DNA of 64,000 nt. Origin: Umezawaea sp049997955 (GTDB taxonomy: Bacteria > Actinomycetota > Actinomycetes > Mycobacteriales > Pseudonocardiaceae). Positions 1-8,476 of the stretch are shown here, piece after piece (position 1 is the stretch's first letter; every line of letters starts with the position of its first letter). The notes below the pieces were generated by a model, which saw only the letters and a list, made by a program, of their open reading frames with translations, was not told the origin of the DNA and ran no database searches. The DNA is taken from assembly GCA_049997955.1 (NCBI GenBank), contig JAEBDY010000022.1:1-64000 (forward strand), read 5' to 3'. A program made the translations under genes and the position numbers.

Positions 1-61
1 TGAGCAGGTCGTCGGTCCTGACGTAAAGTGCGGTCGCGAGGGTGTCAATATCGGTCGTCAC
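1..61 (-). mobile_element. Transposase N-terminus, IS982-like (partial, runs off left edge)
   Basis: Only the first 20 codons are inside the window, reading leftwards from a GTG at 61. The peptide starts VTTDIDTLATALYVRTDDLL, which resembles the N-terminus I associate with IS982-family transposases of actinomycetes. The match is from memory, and no terminal inverted repeat can be seen because the element, if real, lies mostly outside. The 62 bases to the next gene hold nothing obvious. Confidence 0.4.
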
Positions 62-123
62 AACCCGATCATTGCCACCCTCGCTTCGCGTCTCCTGACG
101 CCCGACCCCTTGGACTTACTCGT

Positions 124-1011
124 CTAGGCGCGGCTGAGCCACTGGTCGCGGACGAGGTCGTCGAGCGCCGAGCGCTTCGGCTCCCAGCCGAGCGCCCTCC
201 GCAGCCTGCGCGTGTCCGCGCGGAGTTCCGCGACCTCACCCTCGTGCGCGGGCGCGCGCACGAGGGGCACCTGGCGGCCGGTGACCCGCTCCACGGAGTC
301 GACCACGTCCCGCACGCAGGCGGCGGTCGCGCCGACGTTGAACACGTCGTGCCGCCCCACCTCGGTGTGCTCCAGGGCCAGCACCGCGGCGGACGCGATG
401 TCGTCCACGTGCACGAAGTCCCGCACCGCCGAGCCGTCGCCGAACACCGTCAGCGGCGGTCCGCCCGCGGCCGCGTCCACCGCTCGGGTGATCAGGCGGG
501 TGCCGTCGCGGTCGCCGCCGCCCGCCGCGTTGAACACCCGCAGGGTGGTCGCGCCGATCAGGCCGGACCGGGCGGTCCACGCCACCACGTCCTCGGCGGC
601 GGCCTTCGAGGCGGCGTAGGGGTTCGACGGCGCGCGCGGGAAGTCCTCGGTGATCGGCTGCGAGAGGGGTGCGCCGTAGACCGTGCCGGTGGAGACGAAC
701 ACCACACGCAGCGGGCCGGAGGCGGCGGCCAGGAGGTTCACCGTGCCGCCCGCGTTGACCTCGTAGTAGTGCAGCGGCCGCTCGAACGACTCGCGCACGC
801 GGGCCACCGCCGCGAGGTGCACGACCGCGTCGACACCCGCCAGCGCGGGCTCCAGGGAGGCGCGATCCCGCAGGTCACCGCAGGCGGACTCGATCCCGTC
901 CCGCCCCCCGGCCGTGTGCGTCAGCACCCGGACGGTGTGACCCCCGGCGAGCAGCCGACCGACGACGGCGCGACCGATGAACCCGGACGCGCCGGTGACC
1001 ATGACTCGCAT
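124..1011 (-). CDS. NAD-dependent epimerase/dehydratase (extended SDR)
   Basis: A 295-aa cytosolic short-chain dehydrogenase of the UDP-glucose 4-epimerase type. The Rossmann glycine motif GASGFIG is at residues 7-13, the catalytic serine region VSTGTVYG at about 106-113, and the YxxxK pair is Y132/K136. The C-terminal half has the usual substrate-binding pattern (RDFVHVDDIA, then a GWEP motif). Family members interconvert or dehydrate nucleotide sugars, but the substrate cannot be read from the sequence. It stands alone with no sugar-pathway neighbours. The ATG at 1011 begins MRVMVTGASG, the normal N-terminus for the family. Confidence 0.88.
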   Translation of the reverse strand: MRVMVTGASGFIGRAVVGRLLAGGHTVRVLTHTAGGRDGIESACGDLRDRASLEPALAGVDAVVHLAAVARVRESFERPLHYYEVNAGGTVNLLAAASGPLRVVFVSTGTVYGAPLSQPITEDFPRAPSNPYAASKAAAEDVVAWTARSGLIGATTLRVFNAAGGGDRDGTRLITRAVDAAAGGPPLTVFGDGSAVRDFVHVDDIASAAVLALEHTEVGRHDVFNVGATAACVRDVVDSVERVTGRQVPLVRAPAHEGEVAELRADTRRLRRALGWEPKRSALDDLVRDQWLSRA

Positions 1012-1106
1012 GGCCCCATCCCAGCAGACAGTCGCCCGATCGGGTTACGGACACCTGGCCAAAAATGCCCCTAAAGGTCTCGTTCGAGTGGACCGATGTA
1101 ACTCAA

Positions 1107-1337
1107 GTGAGTCACCCGCATCCAGCTGTGCACAAGAGCATCGACGGTGCCCTGGCCGAGCACGCCGACATGATGGCCAAGCGCCAGCGCTTCCTGGAGG
1201 ACGCCGCGGCGATCGTCGCCGCCGCGCCCGCGTCCGAGGACGAGCTGTCCTCGCTCCACATCGCGTTCCCCAAACCCAGGGGTGCACGCGCCTTCCTCAA
1301 CCGGGTTGACCAGGTACTCCGCGACGCCGCTCGCTGA
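1107..1337 (+). CDS. Small hypothetical protein
   Basis: A predicted polar, helical protein of 76 aa from the GTG at 1107; an in-frame ATG at 1065 would add 14 residues. It has no signal peptide, membrane segment or motif I recognise. The C-terminal part (ARAFLNRVDQVLRDAAR) looks like an amphipathic helix. Codon third positions are G/C-rich as in the neighbours, which favours real coding. No clear ribosome binding site precedes either start, so a leaderless transcript is possible. Confidence 0.45.
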   Translation: MSHPHPAVHKSIDGALAEHADMMAKRQRFLEDAAAIVAAAPASEDELSSLHIAFPKPRGARAFLNRVDQVLRDAAR

Positions 1338-1499
1338 ACTCCGCCGCGCGGACCGCCGCTGCCGGGGACGTGTCCCACGACCTTCACCCGGTTGTTGCCG
1401 GACCGTGCTTCGCCGATCCATCCGGGTGCCTCTACAGTGCGGATCACCCGGCGCTCGCCGGTGCTCTCCTCCGCTGCTCATCAAAGCGAGATCCCGGCG

Positions 1500-2927
1500 A
1501 TGAATCCTGTCTTCCCCGCGCTCCAAGAGCGCCTTCGCACGTTGTTCGGCGACCGCAAGGTCGTGCTCGCCGGGGGTACGCGGCTCAGCAGCCGCGTGCA
1601 CGAGCTGCACCACCTCGGTGCTCGCCACACGCTCGTGCTGTCGACCGATGACCACGCGCCGCTGCACGATTCCGAGGTCTCCCGCTGGGTGCCGCTCGGG
1701 ATCGCGGGCGGGTTCGTCGCGGTGGAGCAGCGCAGGCTGACCCAGCTGCTCGAACGCCCGAACGCCGAGGTGCGCGCGATCCTCGACGACTTCGACCCGG
1801 AGGGCGAGGCGCTGGTCATCAGCACGCCGTACATCTCCACGCCCGAGTTCGCCGGGCGCCCGGTCCTCAACGCCCGCCGCCCCGAGTGGGTCGAGCTGGA
1901 GAACAAGACCACGATCGACGCGCTGTGGGACGAGCTGTCCGCGCCGCGCGCCCCGGCCGTGGTGCTGGACCTGGACTTCGAGGCCCTCTGGGTCGCGACG
2001 GAGAAGCTGGACCGCGGCGCGGGCGTCGTGTGGTCCGGCGACGGTCCCGCGATCAACGGCGGCGCGAACTTCGTCCGCCGGGTGCGGTCCCGCGAGGAGG
2101 CGGCCGACGCCTTCGCGGTGCTCGCGCCCAAGTGCGACTTCGTCCGCGTGATGCCGTTCCTGGAGGGCATCCCGGTGAGCGTGCACGGGATCGTGTTCCC
2201 GGACGGCACGGCGGTGCTGCGGCCGATCGAGATGGTCGTGCCGCGCCGCGCGGGCTCGGCGAGGTTCCTCTACGCGGGCTGCGCGTCGCACTACGACCCG
2301 CCCGCGCGGATCCGCGAAGAGATGCGCAACCTGGCCCGCCGCGTCGGCGAGCAGCTGCGCGCGACGGTCGACTACCGGGGCACGTTCACGCTGGACGGCA
2401 TCGCCACCGAGGACGGCTTCCTGCCGACGGAGATCAACACCCGCTACGGCGGCGCGATGGTCTGCTTCGAGGACGCCCTGCCGCAGCTGCCGGTGTCGCT
2501 GGTCCAGGTCGCGCTGGTGGCCGGGCACGACCTCGGGATCTCCTCGATGGACTTCGAGGAGCTGCTGGTCACCGCGTCGGACAACTACCGCGCGGGCTCG
2601 GTCGGCGCGAACGTCCGCGCGGTGAACCCGACCGAGGTGCTGGAACGGCCGGTCGTCTTCACCGAGTGGTCGTGCCGCTTCGCGCACCCGGAGGAGGCCC
2701 CGCAGGCCACGCTCCGGCTGCGGCCGTCCCCGCTGGGAGCCCGGCTGGAGCTGGACTTCCACGCCGAGCAGCTGCACCCCGGCCGTCCCGTCGCCGCGCT
2801 CACGGTCGCCGCGTTCGCGTTGGCGGACCAGGAGTGGGGCACGTGCCTCGGCCCGCTGGAGCCCGCGATCCCGATCGCCGACGACGTCCTCGTGTCGGTC
2901 GAACTCGGCGAAGCGGTCACCGCCTAG
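1500..2927 (+). CDS. ATP-grasp domain protein
   Basis: A 475-aa protein from ATG 1500, preceded by an AAAGCGAG ribosome-binding stretch. The middle and C-terminal parts fit an ATP-grasp fold: a Gly-rich nucleotide loop (AINGGANF, about residues 179-186), acidic strands, and the Mg-binding EINTRYGG near residue 316. ATP-grasp enzymes join a carboxylate to an amine, thiol or similar nucleophile through an acyl phosphate. The roughly 100-residue N-terminal part would be the preATP-grasp domain. No peptide, carrier protein or biosynthetic partner lies beside it, so the substrate is unknown. It converges on the gene at 2982-3764. Confidence 0.7.
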   Translation: MNPVFPALQERLRTLFGDRKVVLAGGTRLSSRVHELHHLGARHTLVLSTDDHAPLHDSEVSRWVPLGIAGGFVAVEQRRLTQLLERPNAEVRAILDDFDPEGEALVISTPYISTPEFAGRPVLNARRPEWVELENKTTIDALWDELSAPRAPAVVLDLDFEALWVATEKLDRGAGVVWSGDGPAINGGANFVRRVRSREEAADAFAVLAPKCDFVRVMPFLEGIPVSVHGIVFPDGTAVLRPIEMVVPRRAGSARFLYAGCASHYDPPARIREEMRNLARRVGEQLRATVDYRGTFTLDGIATEDGFLPTEINTRYGGAMVCFEDALPQLPVSLVQVALVAGHDLGISSMDFEELLVTASDNYRAGSVGANVRAVNPTEVLERPVVFTEWSCRFAHPEEAPQATLRLRPSPLGARLELDFHAEQLHPGRPVAALTVAAFALADQEWGTCLGPLEPAIPIADDVLVSVELGEAVTA

Positions 2928-2981
2928 TCCGCGTCACTGCTGGAAGCCGAGCTCCTCGGAGTGGGCGTTCGAAGGAACGGC

Positions 2982-3764
2982 TCACCCCGAGGAGTACGCG
3001 GCGAGGAAGGCCAGCCGGTAGCCCATCAGCGCCATCGTCACGGTGCCCGGCTGGTGCGGCGGGTAGTCGTCGTCCTCGTAGGCGCGCAACAGGTCCGGGT
3101 ACTCCTGGGCCGTGCCGAGCAGCGCCCAGTGGTCGCACTCCTCGCCCTGGACGAGGTGGTGGGCGACCGCGGCGGCGTCGACGAGCACGGCGGACGAGTG
3201 GTGGCTCGCGCGGTGGGCGATGCCCCACACCACGTGCGCCGTCTGGGTCGGCACGGCCTCCGGCACGGCGGTCGCCAGCGCGACCACGCACGCCACCTCG
3301 GCGTTGGCGAGCGACTCGAACACCTTCGGCGCCGCTTTCGCGACGGCGTAACGGGTCTGGGTGATCCAGTCCGGTGAGAGCCGGGGGAGTTCCCGGCCCA
3401 GCGCGTTCCACCGCCGCCAGGTGCGCTTGCCGTCGTCGGTGAACCCGCACCCCGCCAGGCCGAGCGCCGCCAGCAGGAAGATCAGCCGGTCGCGGACGTC
3501 CGGCGCGACCTTGTAGTTCGCGCCCAGCTCGGCCAGGAACGGCACGGCGAAGGCGCTGGCCTCGGACACGGTGTCCTCCGGCAGCAGCCGGTCGACCAGG
3601 CCGCTCAGCGCCGCCCCCCGGACGGCCGGGTCCTCGTCGACCACCCCGCGCAGCAGCTCGTCGATCCCGCGCGCCGACCCGCGCCCGTCCGACAAGTCGT
3701 TCCAGGGCACGGCTTCCAGACCACGCAACGGATCCGGCCGTTGCCAGGCGGGCGGCAGCTCCAT
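2982..3764 (-). CDS. Hypothetical protein, HEAT-like helical
   Basis: A 260-aa cytosolic protein starting MELPPAWQRPDPLRGLE. It is rich in alternating helices with repeated small/leucine patterns (for example VRGAALSGLVDRLLPED and LIFLLAALGLAGCGF), which suggests an alpha-solenoid of the HEAT kind. I see no catalytic motif. It diverges from the cytosine methyltransferase across a 96-bp gap, so the two may share a promoter region. The ATG at 3764 was chosen because the open frame further upstream is only the antisense of the methyltransferase. Confidence 0.6.
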   Translation of the reverse strand: MELPPAWQRPDPLRGLEAVPWNDLSDGRGSARGIDELLRGVVDEDPAVRGAALSGLVDRLLPEDTVSEASAFAVPFLAELGANYKVAPDVRDRLIFLLAALGLAGCGFTDDGKRTWRRWNALGRELPRLSPDWITQTRYAVAKAAPKVFESLANAEVACVVALATAVPEAVPTQTAHVVWGIAHRASHHSSAVLVDAAAVAHHLVQGEECDHWALLGTAQEYPDLLRAYEDDDYPPHQPGTVTMALMGYRLAFLAAYSSG

Positions 3765-3860
3765 AGCCGGGAACCTACGGGATGCCGTGTGGACAGCGGT
3801 GTCGCCGGGCGGACGGGTCTTCTGCGACAACGGGTGACACCCAGCCGTACGATCACGCTC

Positions 3861-5093
3861 GTGCCGTCGCCCGTAGCCCTCCGCGGCGCCACCTACCGGG
3901 TGGCGGACCTGTTCTCCGGAGCAGGTGGGATGAGCCTCGGCTTCCACGCCCACCCCGACTTCGCGGTCGTCGGCGCGGCCGACGCCCAGATCGGCAAGCC
4001 GTCGTCGAAGCTGGGGTCGTTGCGCTGCAACGGCACCTACCGCGCCAACATCGGCATCGACCCGCTGGAGCTGGACCTGGCCGCGGTCGACCCCGCCGTG
4101 GTGCGCGAGGCGTGGGGCCTGGAGCGCGGCGAGCTGGACGTGCTGGTGGCCTGCCCGCCGTGCTCCGGGTTCAGCCGCACCACGGCCGCGAACCACCTGC
4201 GCGACGACCCGCGCAACTCCCTCGTCGGCCGGGTGGCGGCGTTCGCGGCCGAGCTGCGGCCCCGCGTGGTGCTGATGGAGAACGCCCGCGAACTGGTCAA
4301 GGGCAGGCAGCGGCACCACCTCGAAGGGCTGGCGGACGAGCTGGACAAGCTCGGCTACCGGGTCGCCGCGGGCTCGCACCTGCTGTCCCGGTTCGGCCTG
4401 CCGCAGCTGCGCGAGCGCGCGCTGGTGGTGGCCGTGGACGCCGGGCTGCCGCTGCGGACGCTGGAGGACCTGTGGGACGGCCGGGAGGTGCGGCCGTCGG
4501 CGATCACCGTGCGCCGGGCGATCTCGCGGCTGCCCGCGGTGCCCGCCGGGTTCGCGCACCCGAAGGACCCGACGCACGTGTCGCCGACGTTCCGCCAGGA
4601 CCGGACGCTGCACCGGATGCGGGCGATCCCGGTGGACGGCGGCTCGTGGGCGGACCTCGTGGGCTCCGAGGCGACCGCGGCGCTGCTCAACCCGGCCCAG
4701 CTGAAGATCATCGAAACGGGCCGCTGGGGGTCGCACCCGGACGTCTACGGCCGGATGTGGTGGGACGAGCCCGCCCGCACGATCAAGCGCGAGTGCGCCC
4801 ACGTCGGCAACGGCCGGTACGCGCACCCGCAGCAGCACCGGCTGTGCACCGTGCGCGAGATGGCGCTGCTGCAGGGGTTCCCCCGCCGGTTCCGGTTCGA
4901 CGTGTCCATCCTCGGCAACGCCTACCGGCACATCGGCGACGCGGTGCCGCCGATGATCGCCTACCAGTTGGCGGGGCTGGTCCGGTGGATCCTCAGCGGC
5001 CAGCGACCCGACGTCGGAGCGCTCTGCCTGCCGGGCACGTCGCTGCGCGCGAGCGACATCCGGGTCACCGAGCCGGTCGAACTGGTCGCGTGA
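3861..5093 (+). CDS. DNA (cytosine-5-)-methyltransferase, solitary
   Basis: A 410-aa enzyme from GTG 3861 that carries the C5-methyltransferase motifs in order: I (DLFSGAGG, 16-23), IV (PPCSGFS, 99-105, nucleophile C101), VI (ENAREL, 140-145), VIII (QLRERALVV, 182-190), and a C-terminal motif X (GNAYRHIGDAVPP). It would transfer methyl from S-adenosylmethionine to C5 of cytosine in a specific DNA sequence. The region between VIII and IX, which sets target specificity, is not recognisable to me. No restriction endonuclease or Vsr gene lies beside it, so it is probably an orphan used for regulation or self-protection. Confidence 0.9.
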   Translation: MPSPVALRGATYRVADLFSGAGGMSLGFHAHPDFAVVGAADAQIGKPSSKLGSLRCNGTYRANIGIDPLELDLAAVDPAVVREAWGLERGELDVLVACPPCSGFSRTTAANHLRDDPRNSLVGRVAAFAAELRPRVVLMENARELVKGRQRHHLEGLADELDKLGYRVAAGSHLLSRFGLPQLRERALVVAVDAGLPLRTLEDLWDGREVRPSAITVRRAISRLPAVPAGFAHPKDPTHVSPTFRQDRTLHRMRAIPVDGGSWADLVGSEATAALLNPAQLKIIETGRWGSHPDVYGRMWWDEPARTIKRECAHVGNGRYAHPQQHRLCTVREMALLQGFPRRFRFDVSILGNAYRHIGDAVPPMIAYQLAGLVRWILSGQRPDVGALCLPGTSLRASDIRVTEPVELVA

Positions 5094-5497
5094 GGCGAGC
5101 GGACGCCCTGCCCACTTGATCACCTTCTGATAACAGTGTGACCACAGAACGGTCAGTCCTTGACTGTTGAACGCTCATTAACAGGTTCCGACCTGCGGAA
5201 ACGCTGTAATGGACCAAGTGGTCTGCTTTTTGACACGGAGTGGTTCAGCACCGTGAACATGATCAATCGTCGGTATTTGATCGTCCACTGTGGACGTGCG
5301 ACCAGTGTTGTCGCTGTTGGTAGCGATAACGGCACGTGGGGTTACCCGAACTGGATCGCTTGTAACGCGGTTGGATAGTGTTCTGTCGATTCCTGTCGGA
5401 TCCGCGTGAAGCACGGGGTCCCGGACCCCTGACGGACGACGAGAACCCACTTTCTTCTCATCCGATTCGGACCAGTCAGACCGCTTGAAGGAGATCC
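5094..5497. other. 404-bp intergenic region, relatively A+T-rich
   Basis: No gene is supported here. The stretch from about 5110 to 5400 is visibly richer in A+T than its surroundings and has stop codons in all frames. Small inverted repeats occur, for example GTCCACTGTGGAC near 5282-5294. It probably holds the promoter and regulatory region of the cell-surface adhesin gene that follows. A good ribosome binding site (GAAGGAGATCC) lies just before 5498. Confidence 0.5.
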
Positions 5498-6715
5498 ATG
5501 GCATCCCGGTTGAGCGCGTCGCGCATCGGTGCGGCAGTTCTAGGCGCCTCCATCGCCCTGATGGCCTCGGCCCTGCCCGCCACGGCAGAGGTCCACGTCA
5601 AGCCGAAGGGCGAGTGGGACCAGCGTGGCGCCGACGTCTTCCTGGAAGGCAAGGGCGACAAGCTCGACACCAGTCTCATCGGCCTGCAGATCGACAACAC
5701 CGACACCAAGGTCCAGTCCTACTGCGTCGAGCTGCCGACGCCGTTGAAGGACGGTCACGGGCTCAAGGAAGTCGCCTGGGACAAGCACCCCAACCCGAAG
5801 ACGAAGTTCAAGGAGAACGCTGACAAGATCAGCTGGATCCTCCAGCACACCTACCCGCTGATCAAGGCGCAGGAGCTGGGCAAGGTCGTCGGCAAGGACG
5901 TCAGCGAGGAAGAGGCCATCGGGGCGACCCAGGCCGCGATCTGGCACTTCAGCGACGACGCCAAGCTGGACAAGGGCCGCGTCGGGAACGGCGACGTCGT
6001 CGCCGTCTACGACTACCTGACCGGCGACAAGAACGAGGGCATCAAGGAGCAGCCCACCCCGACGCTGACGATCGAGCCCGCCGAGAAGAAGGGCGCCCCC
6101 GGCGACCTGATCGGCCCGTTCACCGTCACGACGACGGCCGGTGAGGTCGTGCTCAAGGCCGACCTCCCCGCGGGCGTCACGCTCGCGGACAAGGACGGCA
6201 ACGTGCTGTCCGACCCGAAGGAAGGCACGTTCGCGGTCAAGGACGCGGGCACCAAGACCAAGGAGTTCTGGGTCAAGGTCCCGGCGGGCACCGCCGACGG
6301 CAAGGCGTCGTTCTCCGTCGAGGCGAACGCCGAGCTGACCCAGGGCCGCCTGTTCGTCAGCAGCAACGACCAGCTGCAGACCCAGTCCCTGGTCGTGGCC
6401 TTCCCGGCCAAGGCCAACCTGAAGGCCAAGGGCACCGCGGAGTGGGCCGCCACCGGCGAGACCACCACCCCGCCGTCCAGCACCTCCGAGTCGGCCCCGC
6501 CGACCTCCACCACCACCGAGTCGGCTCCGTCCACCTCGGAGACCGTCCCCACCACGACGACCACCGAGCCCGTCCCCGCGGGGGGCAGCAGCGGTGAGCC
6601 CGACGAGCTCGCCAGCACCGGCGCGTCGATCTTCGTGCCGCTGGTCATCGGCATCGTGCTCGTCGGCGGTGGCGCGGGCGCCCTGCTGGTGATGCGTCGC
6701 CGCAAGGCCGCCTAG
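5498..6715 (+). CDS. Thioester-domain surface adhesin, LAxTG sortase substrate
   Basis: A 405-aa secreted, wall-anchored protein. Residues 1-30 are a signal peptide ending in ALPATA. The next domain has the two residues of an internal Cys-Gln thioester: C76 in QSYCVELP and Q145 in the TQAAIWHF motif (TQXA-type thioester domain). Such domains bond covalently to host or surface targets. A beta-rich spacer domain (about 180-320) follows, then a Ser/Thr/Pro stalk (about 325-365). The end is a cell-wall sorting signal: LASTG at 371-375, a hydrophobic helix and an RRRK tail, fitting class E sortases that read LAxTG. No sortase gene is in the window. Confidence 0.88.
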   Translation: MASRLSASRIGAAVLGASIALMASALPATAEVHVKPKGEWDQRGADVFLEGKGDKLDTSLIGLQIDNTDTKVQSYCVELPTPLKDGHGLKEVAWDKHPNPKTKFKENADKISWILQHTYPLIKAQELGKVVGKDVSEEEAIGATQAAIWHFSDDAKLDKGRVGNGDVVAVYDYLTGDKNEGIKEQPTPTLTIEPAEKKGAPGDLIGPFTVTTTAGEVVLKADLPAGVTLADKDGNVLSDPKEGTFAVKDAGTKTKEFWVKVPAGTADGKASFSVEANAELTQGRLFVSSNDQLQTQSLVVAFPAKANLKAKGTAEWAATGETTTPPSSTSESAPPTSTTTESAPSTSETVPTTTTTEPVPAGGSSGEPDELASTGASIFVPLVIGIVLVGGGAGALLVMRRRKAA

Positions 6716-6731
6716 TTCGCCCAGCACGACC

Positions 6732-6769
6732 GGAACGCCCCCGTGAGCACCTGCTCACGGGGGCGTTCC
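6732..6769. terminator. Bidirectional terminator hairpin
   Basis: A perfect 18-bp stem (6732-6749 with 6752-6769) and a minimal loop, between the convergent adhesin and BNR-protein genes. There is no strong T-run, as is common in high-G+C actinomycetes. Confidence 0.8.
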
Positions 6770-6773
6770 CGCG

Positions 6774-8102
6774 TCAGCGGCGCTTGACGCCCGCCACCGA
6801 GATGTCACCGTCGGCGACGGCCACGTCCCGCGCGGACGAGGCACCGGACAGCAGCACCCGGACGGGGTCGCGGAAGTCCTCGATCAGCTCGATCCGCTGC
6901 ACCGGCTTGGCGGTCGGGATGACCGTCTCGGCGTCCCAGGTGCGACCCAGCCGCACCAGGTAGGTGTTCACGTTCGGCCTGCCGTCCTCGGTCGCGTAGA
7001 CCCGCCAGGTCAGGGGGTTCAGCGGCTCCATCTCCCGCACCCGCAGCCCGCGGGCGACCTCCCTGGTCTGCCACCCGGCCCCGTTCCACCACGACAGGTT
7101 GTTGCGCAGCGGGCCCCCGGCCTCGTCACCGCTGAACCACAGCACGAACGGCTGACCGAGGGTCGTGCCGACCAGCTGGATGTAGTCCGGCGACTTGACG
7201 CCGTTCGGCACCGCCAGCGGCGTCTCCGCGACCTTGAGGTGCGTCTCCTGGTCCACGTCGTCGACCTGCGTGCCCAGGTCGCGGCCGCTCGCCGAGGAGA
7301 AGCGCAGGTTCTTCGGGTTGAACCAGGTGTAGTAGACGTTGCGGTGGTACCGGTCGTGCAGGTGGCCTTCGGGGCCGCCGCCCGCCAGCGTGTAGACGAT
7401 CCGGACGCGGCCGTCCGGCTCCTGGCGCAGCTGGCCGATGTAGGTCTCGTTCATGTTGTCCGCGCGGTCGGTCGAACCGAGGACGAACGGGTGACCGGTC
7501 AGCTCCTCCGAGGTCTTCCAGGTCCGGCCGTCGTCCTTCGACACGACGTACTGCATCGGCCGGGTGTCGGTCGGGACCGACGGGTCCAGGTCGCGCGACG
7601 TCTCGCGGAAGAACACGAAGATCGTCCCGTCGGCCGTGACGAACGGCATCGGGTACGTCGCGGCGTCCTTCGAGATCACCCGCTCGGACCAGACGCCCTC
7701 GGACGAGTGCGGCTCCGGTGCCCGGTTGAGCACCAGCTCGACGTTGTGCCTGCCGCGGAACGAGAGCAGGTGCCCGTCCCTGGCCTGCACGAGCGTCGGG
7801 TAGTTGTGGGCGTCGGAGTCGCCGTTGGCGTACTTGACGGGCGTCGACCACGTGCTCGTGCGGTGGTCGAACGACTGGGCGTAGTTGTCCTCGTACCGAC
7901 CGGCCCACGACACGAACGTCTTCTTCGCGACGGCGTCGTACAGGCCACCCGCTACGGGACGGCGGTCACTGCGGGCCGCGACCGAGGTGGCCGTGGTCGT
8001 CGTCGTGAACTCGGTGGTCCACCCCGGGGTGGCGTTCGCCGGGGCGGGCAGGACCGCGAGCAACAACAGCGGCGGCGCCATGAGGCGCAAGAGCCGATAC
8101 AT
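6774..8102 (-). CDS. Secreted BNR-4 repeat protein
   Basis: A 442-aa exported protein. ATG 8102 follows an AGGAGG ribosome binding site and begins a clear signal peptide (MYRLLRLMAPPLLLLAVLPA, cut after about ANA). The mature part has a beta-propeller pattern of the BNR-4 family: GGLYDAVAKKTFVSWAG, NYPTLVQARDGHLLSFRG, and the Asp-box-like VSKDDGRTW. Families with this fold include secreted polysaccharide lyases and sialidase-like proteins that bind or cut glycans outside the cell. I cannot identify a catalytic residue set, so the activity is open. Confidence 0.8.
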   Translation of the reverse strand: MYRLLRLMAPPLLLLAVLPAPANATPGWTTEFTTTTTATSVAARSDRRPVAGGLYDAVAKKTFVSWAGRYEDNYAQSFDHRTSTWSTPVKYANGDSDAHNYPTLVQARDGHLLSFRGRHNVELVLNRAPEPHSSEGVWSERVISKDAATYPMPFVTADGTIFVFFRETSRDLDPSVPTDTRPMQYVVSKDDGRTWKTSEELTGHPFVLGSTDRADNMNETYIGQLRQEPDGRVRIVYTLAGGGPEGHLHDRYHRNVYYTWFNPKNLRFSSASGRDLGTQVDDVDQETHLKVAETPLAVPNGVKSPDYIQLVGTTLGQPFVLWFSGDEAGGPLRNNLSWWNGAGWQTREVARGLRVREMEPLNPLTWRVYATEDGRPNVNTYLVRLGRTWDAETVIPTAKPVQRIELIEDFRDPVRVLLSGASSARDVAVADGDISVAGVKRR

Positions 8103-8302
8103 CGTGGCGTTCCTCCTGGTGATGGCCGTGGGACACGGCCGACCAGGCGGCGGCGCGGACATCTTCGCACGAGGAGCCCCGTTCGGGCTCGGAGTTGGCC
8201 GGGCCGATCCCCGACATCGGATGTAGCGTCACCGCCGTCCGTTTGGCAGTGGGGTCCGGGGGCCTGCTCCGGTACCCTTCCCCTGGAGTGCGAAGGAGCA
8301 CC

Positions 8303-8476
8303 ATGAACTTCGATGAGATCAAGAACAAGGCCAGCGAGCTGCTGGAGCAGAACCACGAGAAGGTGGACGTCGGCATCGACAAGGCCGCCGAGTTCGCCGC
8401 GGGCAGGTTCGGGCACGAGGACCAGATCAAGTCGGTTGCCGAAAAGGCCAAGGACTTCCTTCCGGGTGGGCAGTGA
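8303..8476 (+). CDS. MT0933/Rv0909-family antitoxin-like protein
   Basis: A 57-aa charged, helical protein (MNFDEIKNKASELLEQNHEK...). It matches the MT0933-like family, whose mycobacterial member Rv0909 is annotated as an antitoxin. The ATG at 8303 has an AAGGAG site. Its stop overlaps the GTG of the next gene by 4 nt, so the two are translationally coupled. In mycobacteria the partner is Rv0910, an SRPBCC-fold protein; here the partner has a different domain. Whether it acts as an antitoxin in this organism is unproven. Confidence 0.75.
   Translation: MNFDEIKNKASELLEQNHEKVDVGIDKAAEFAAGRFGHEDQIKSVAEKAKDFLPGGQ

Noticed and set aside
1045..1447. Minus-strand frames across the small gene at 1107-1337
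   Set aside because: They are Arg-rich shadows without starts or ribosome binding sites.
5160..5378. A 72-codon open frame in the A+T-rich gap
   Set aside because: Codon use is unlike the genome, there is no ribosome binding site and frames on both strands are equally open.
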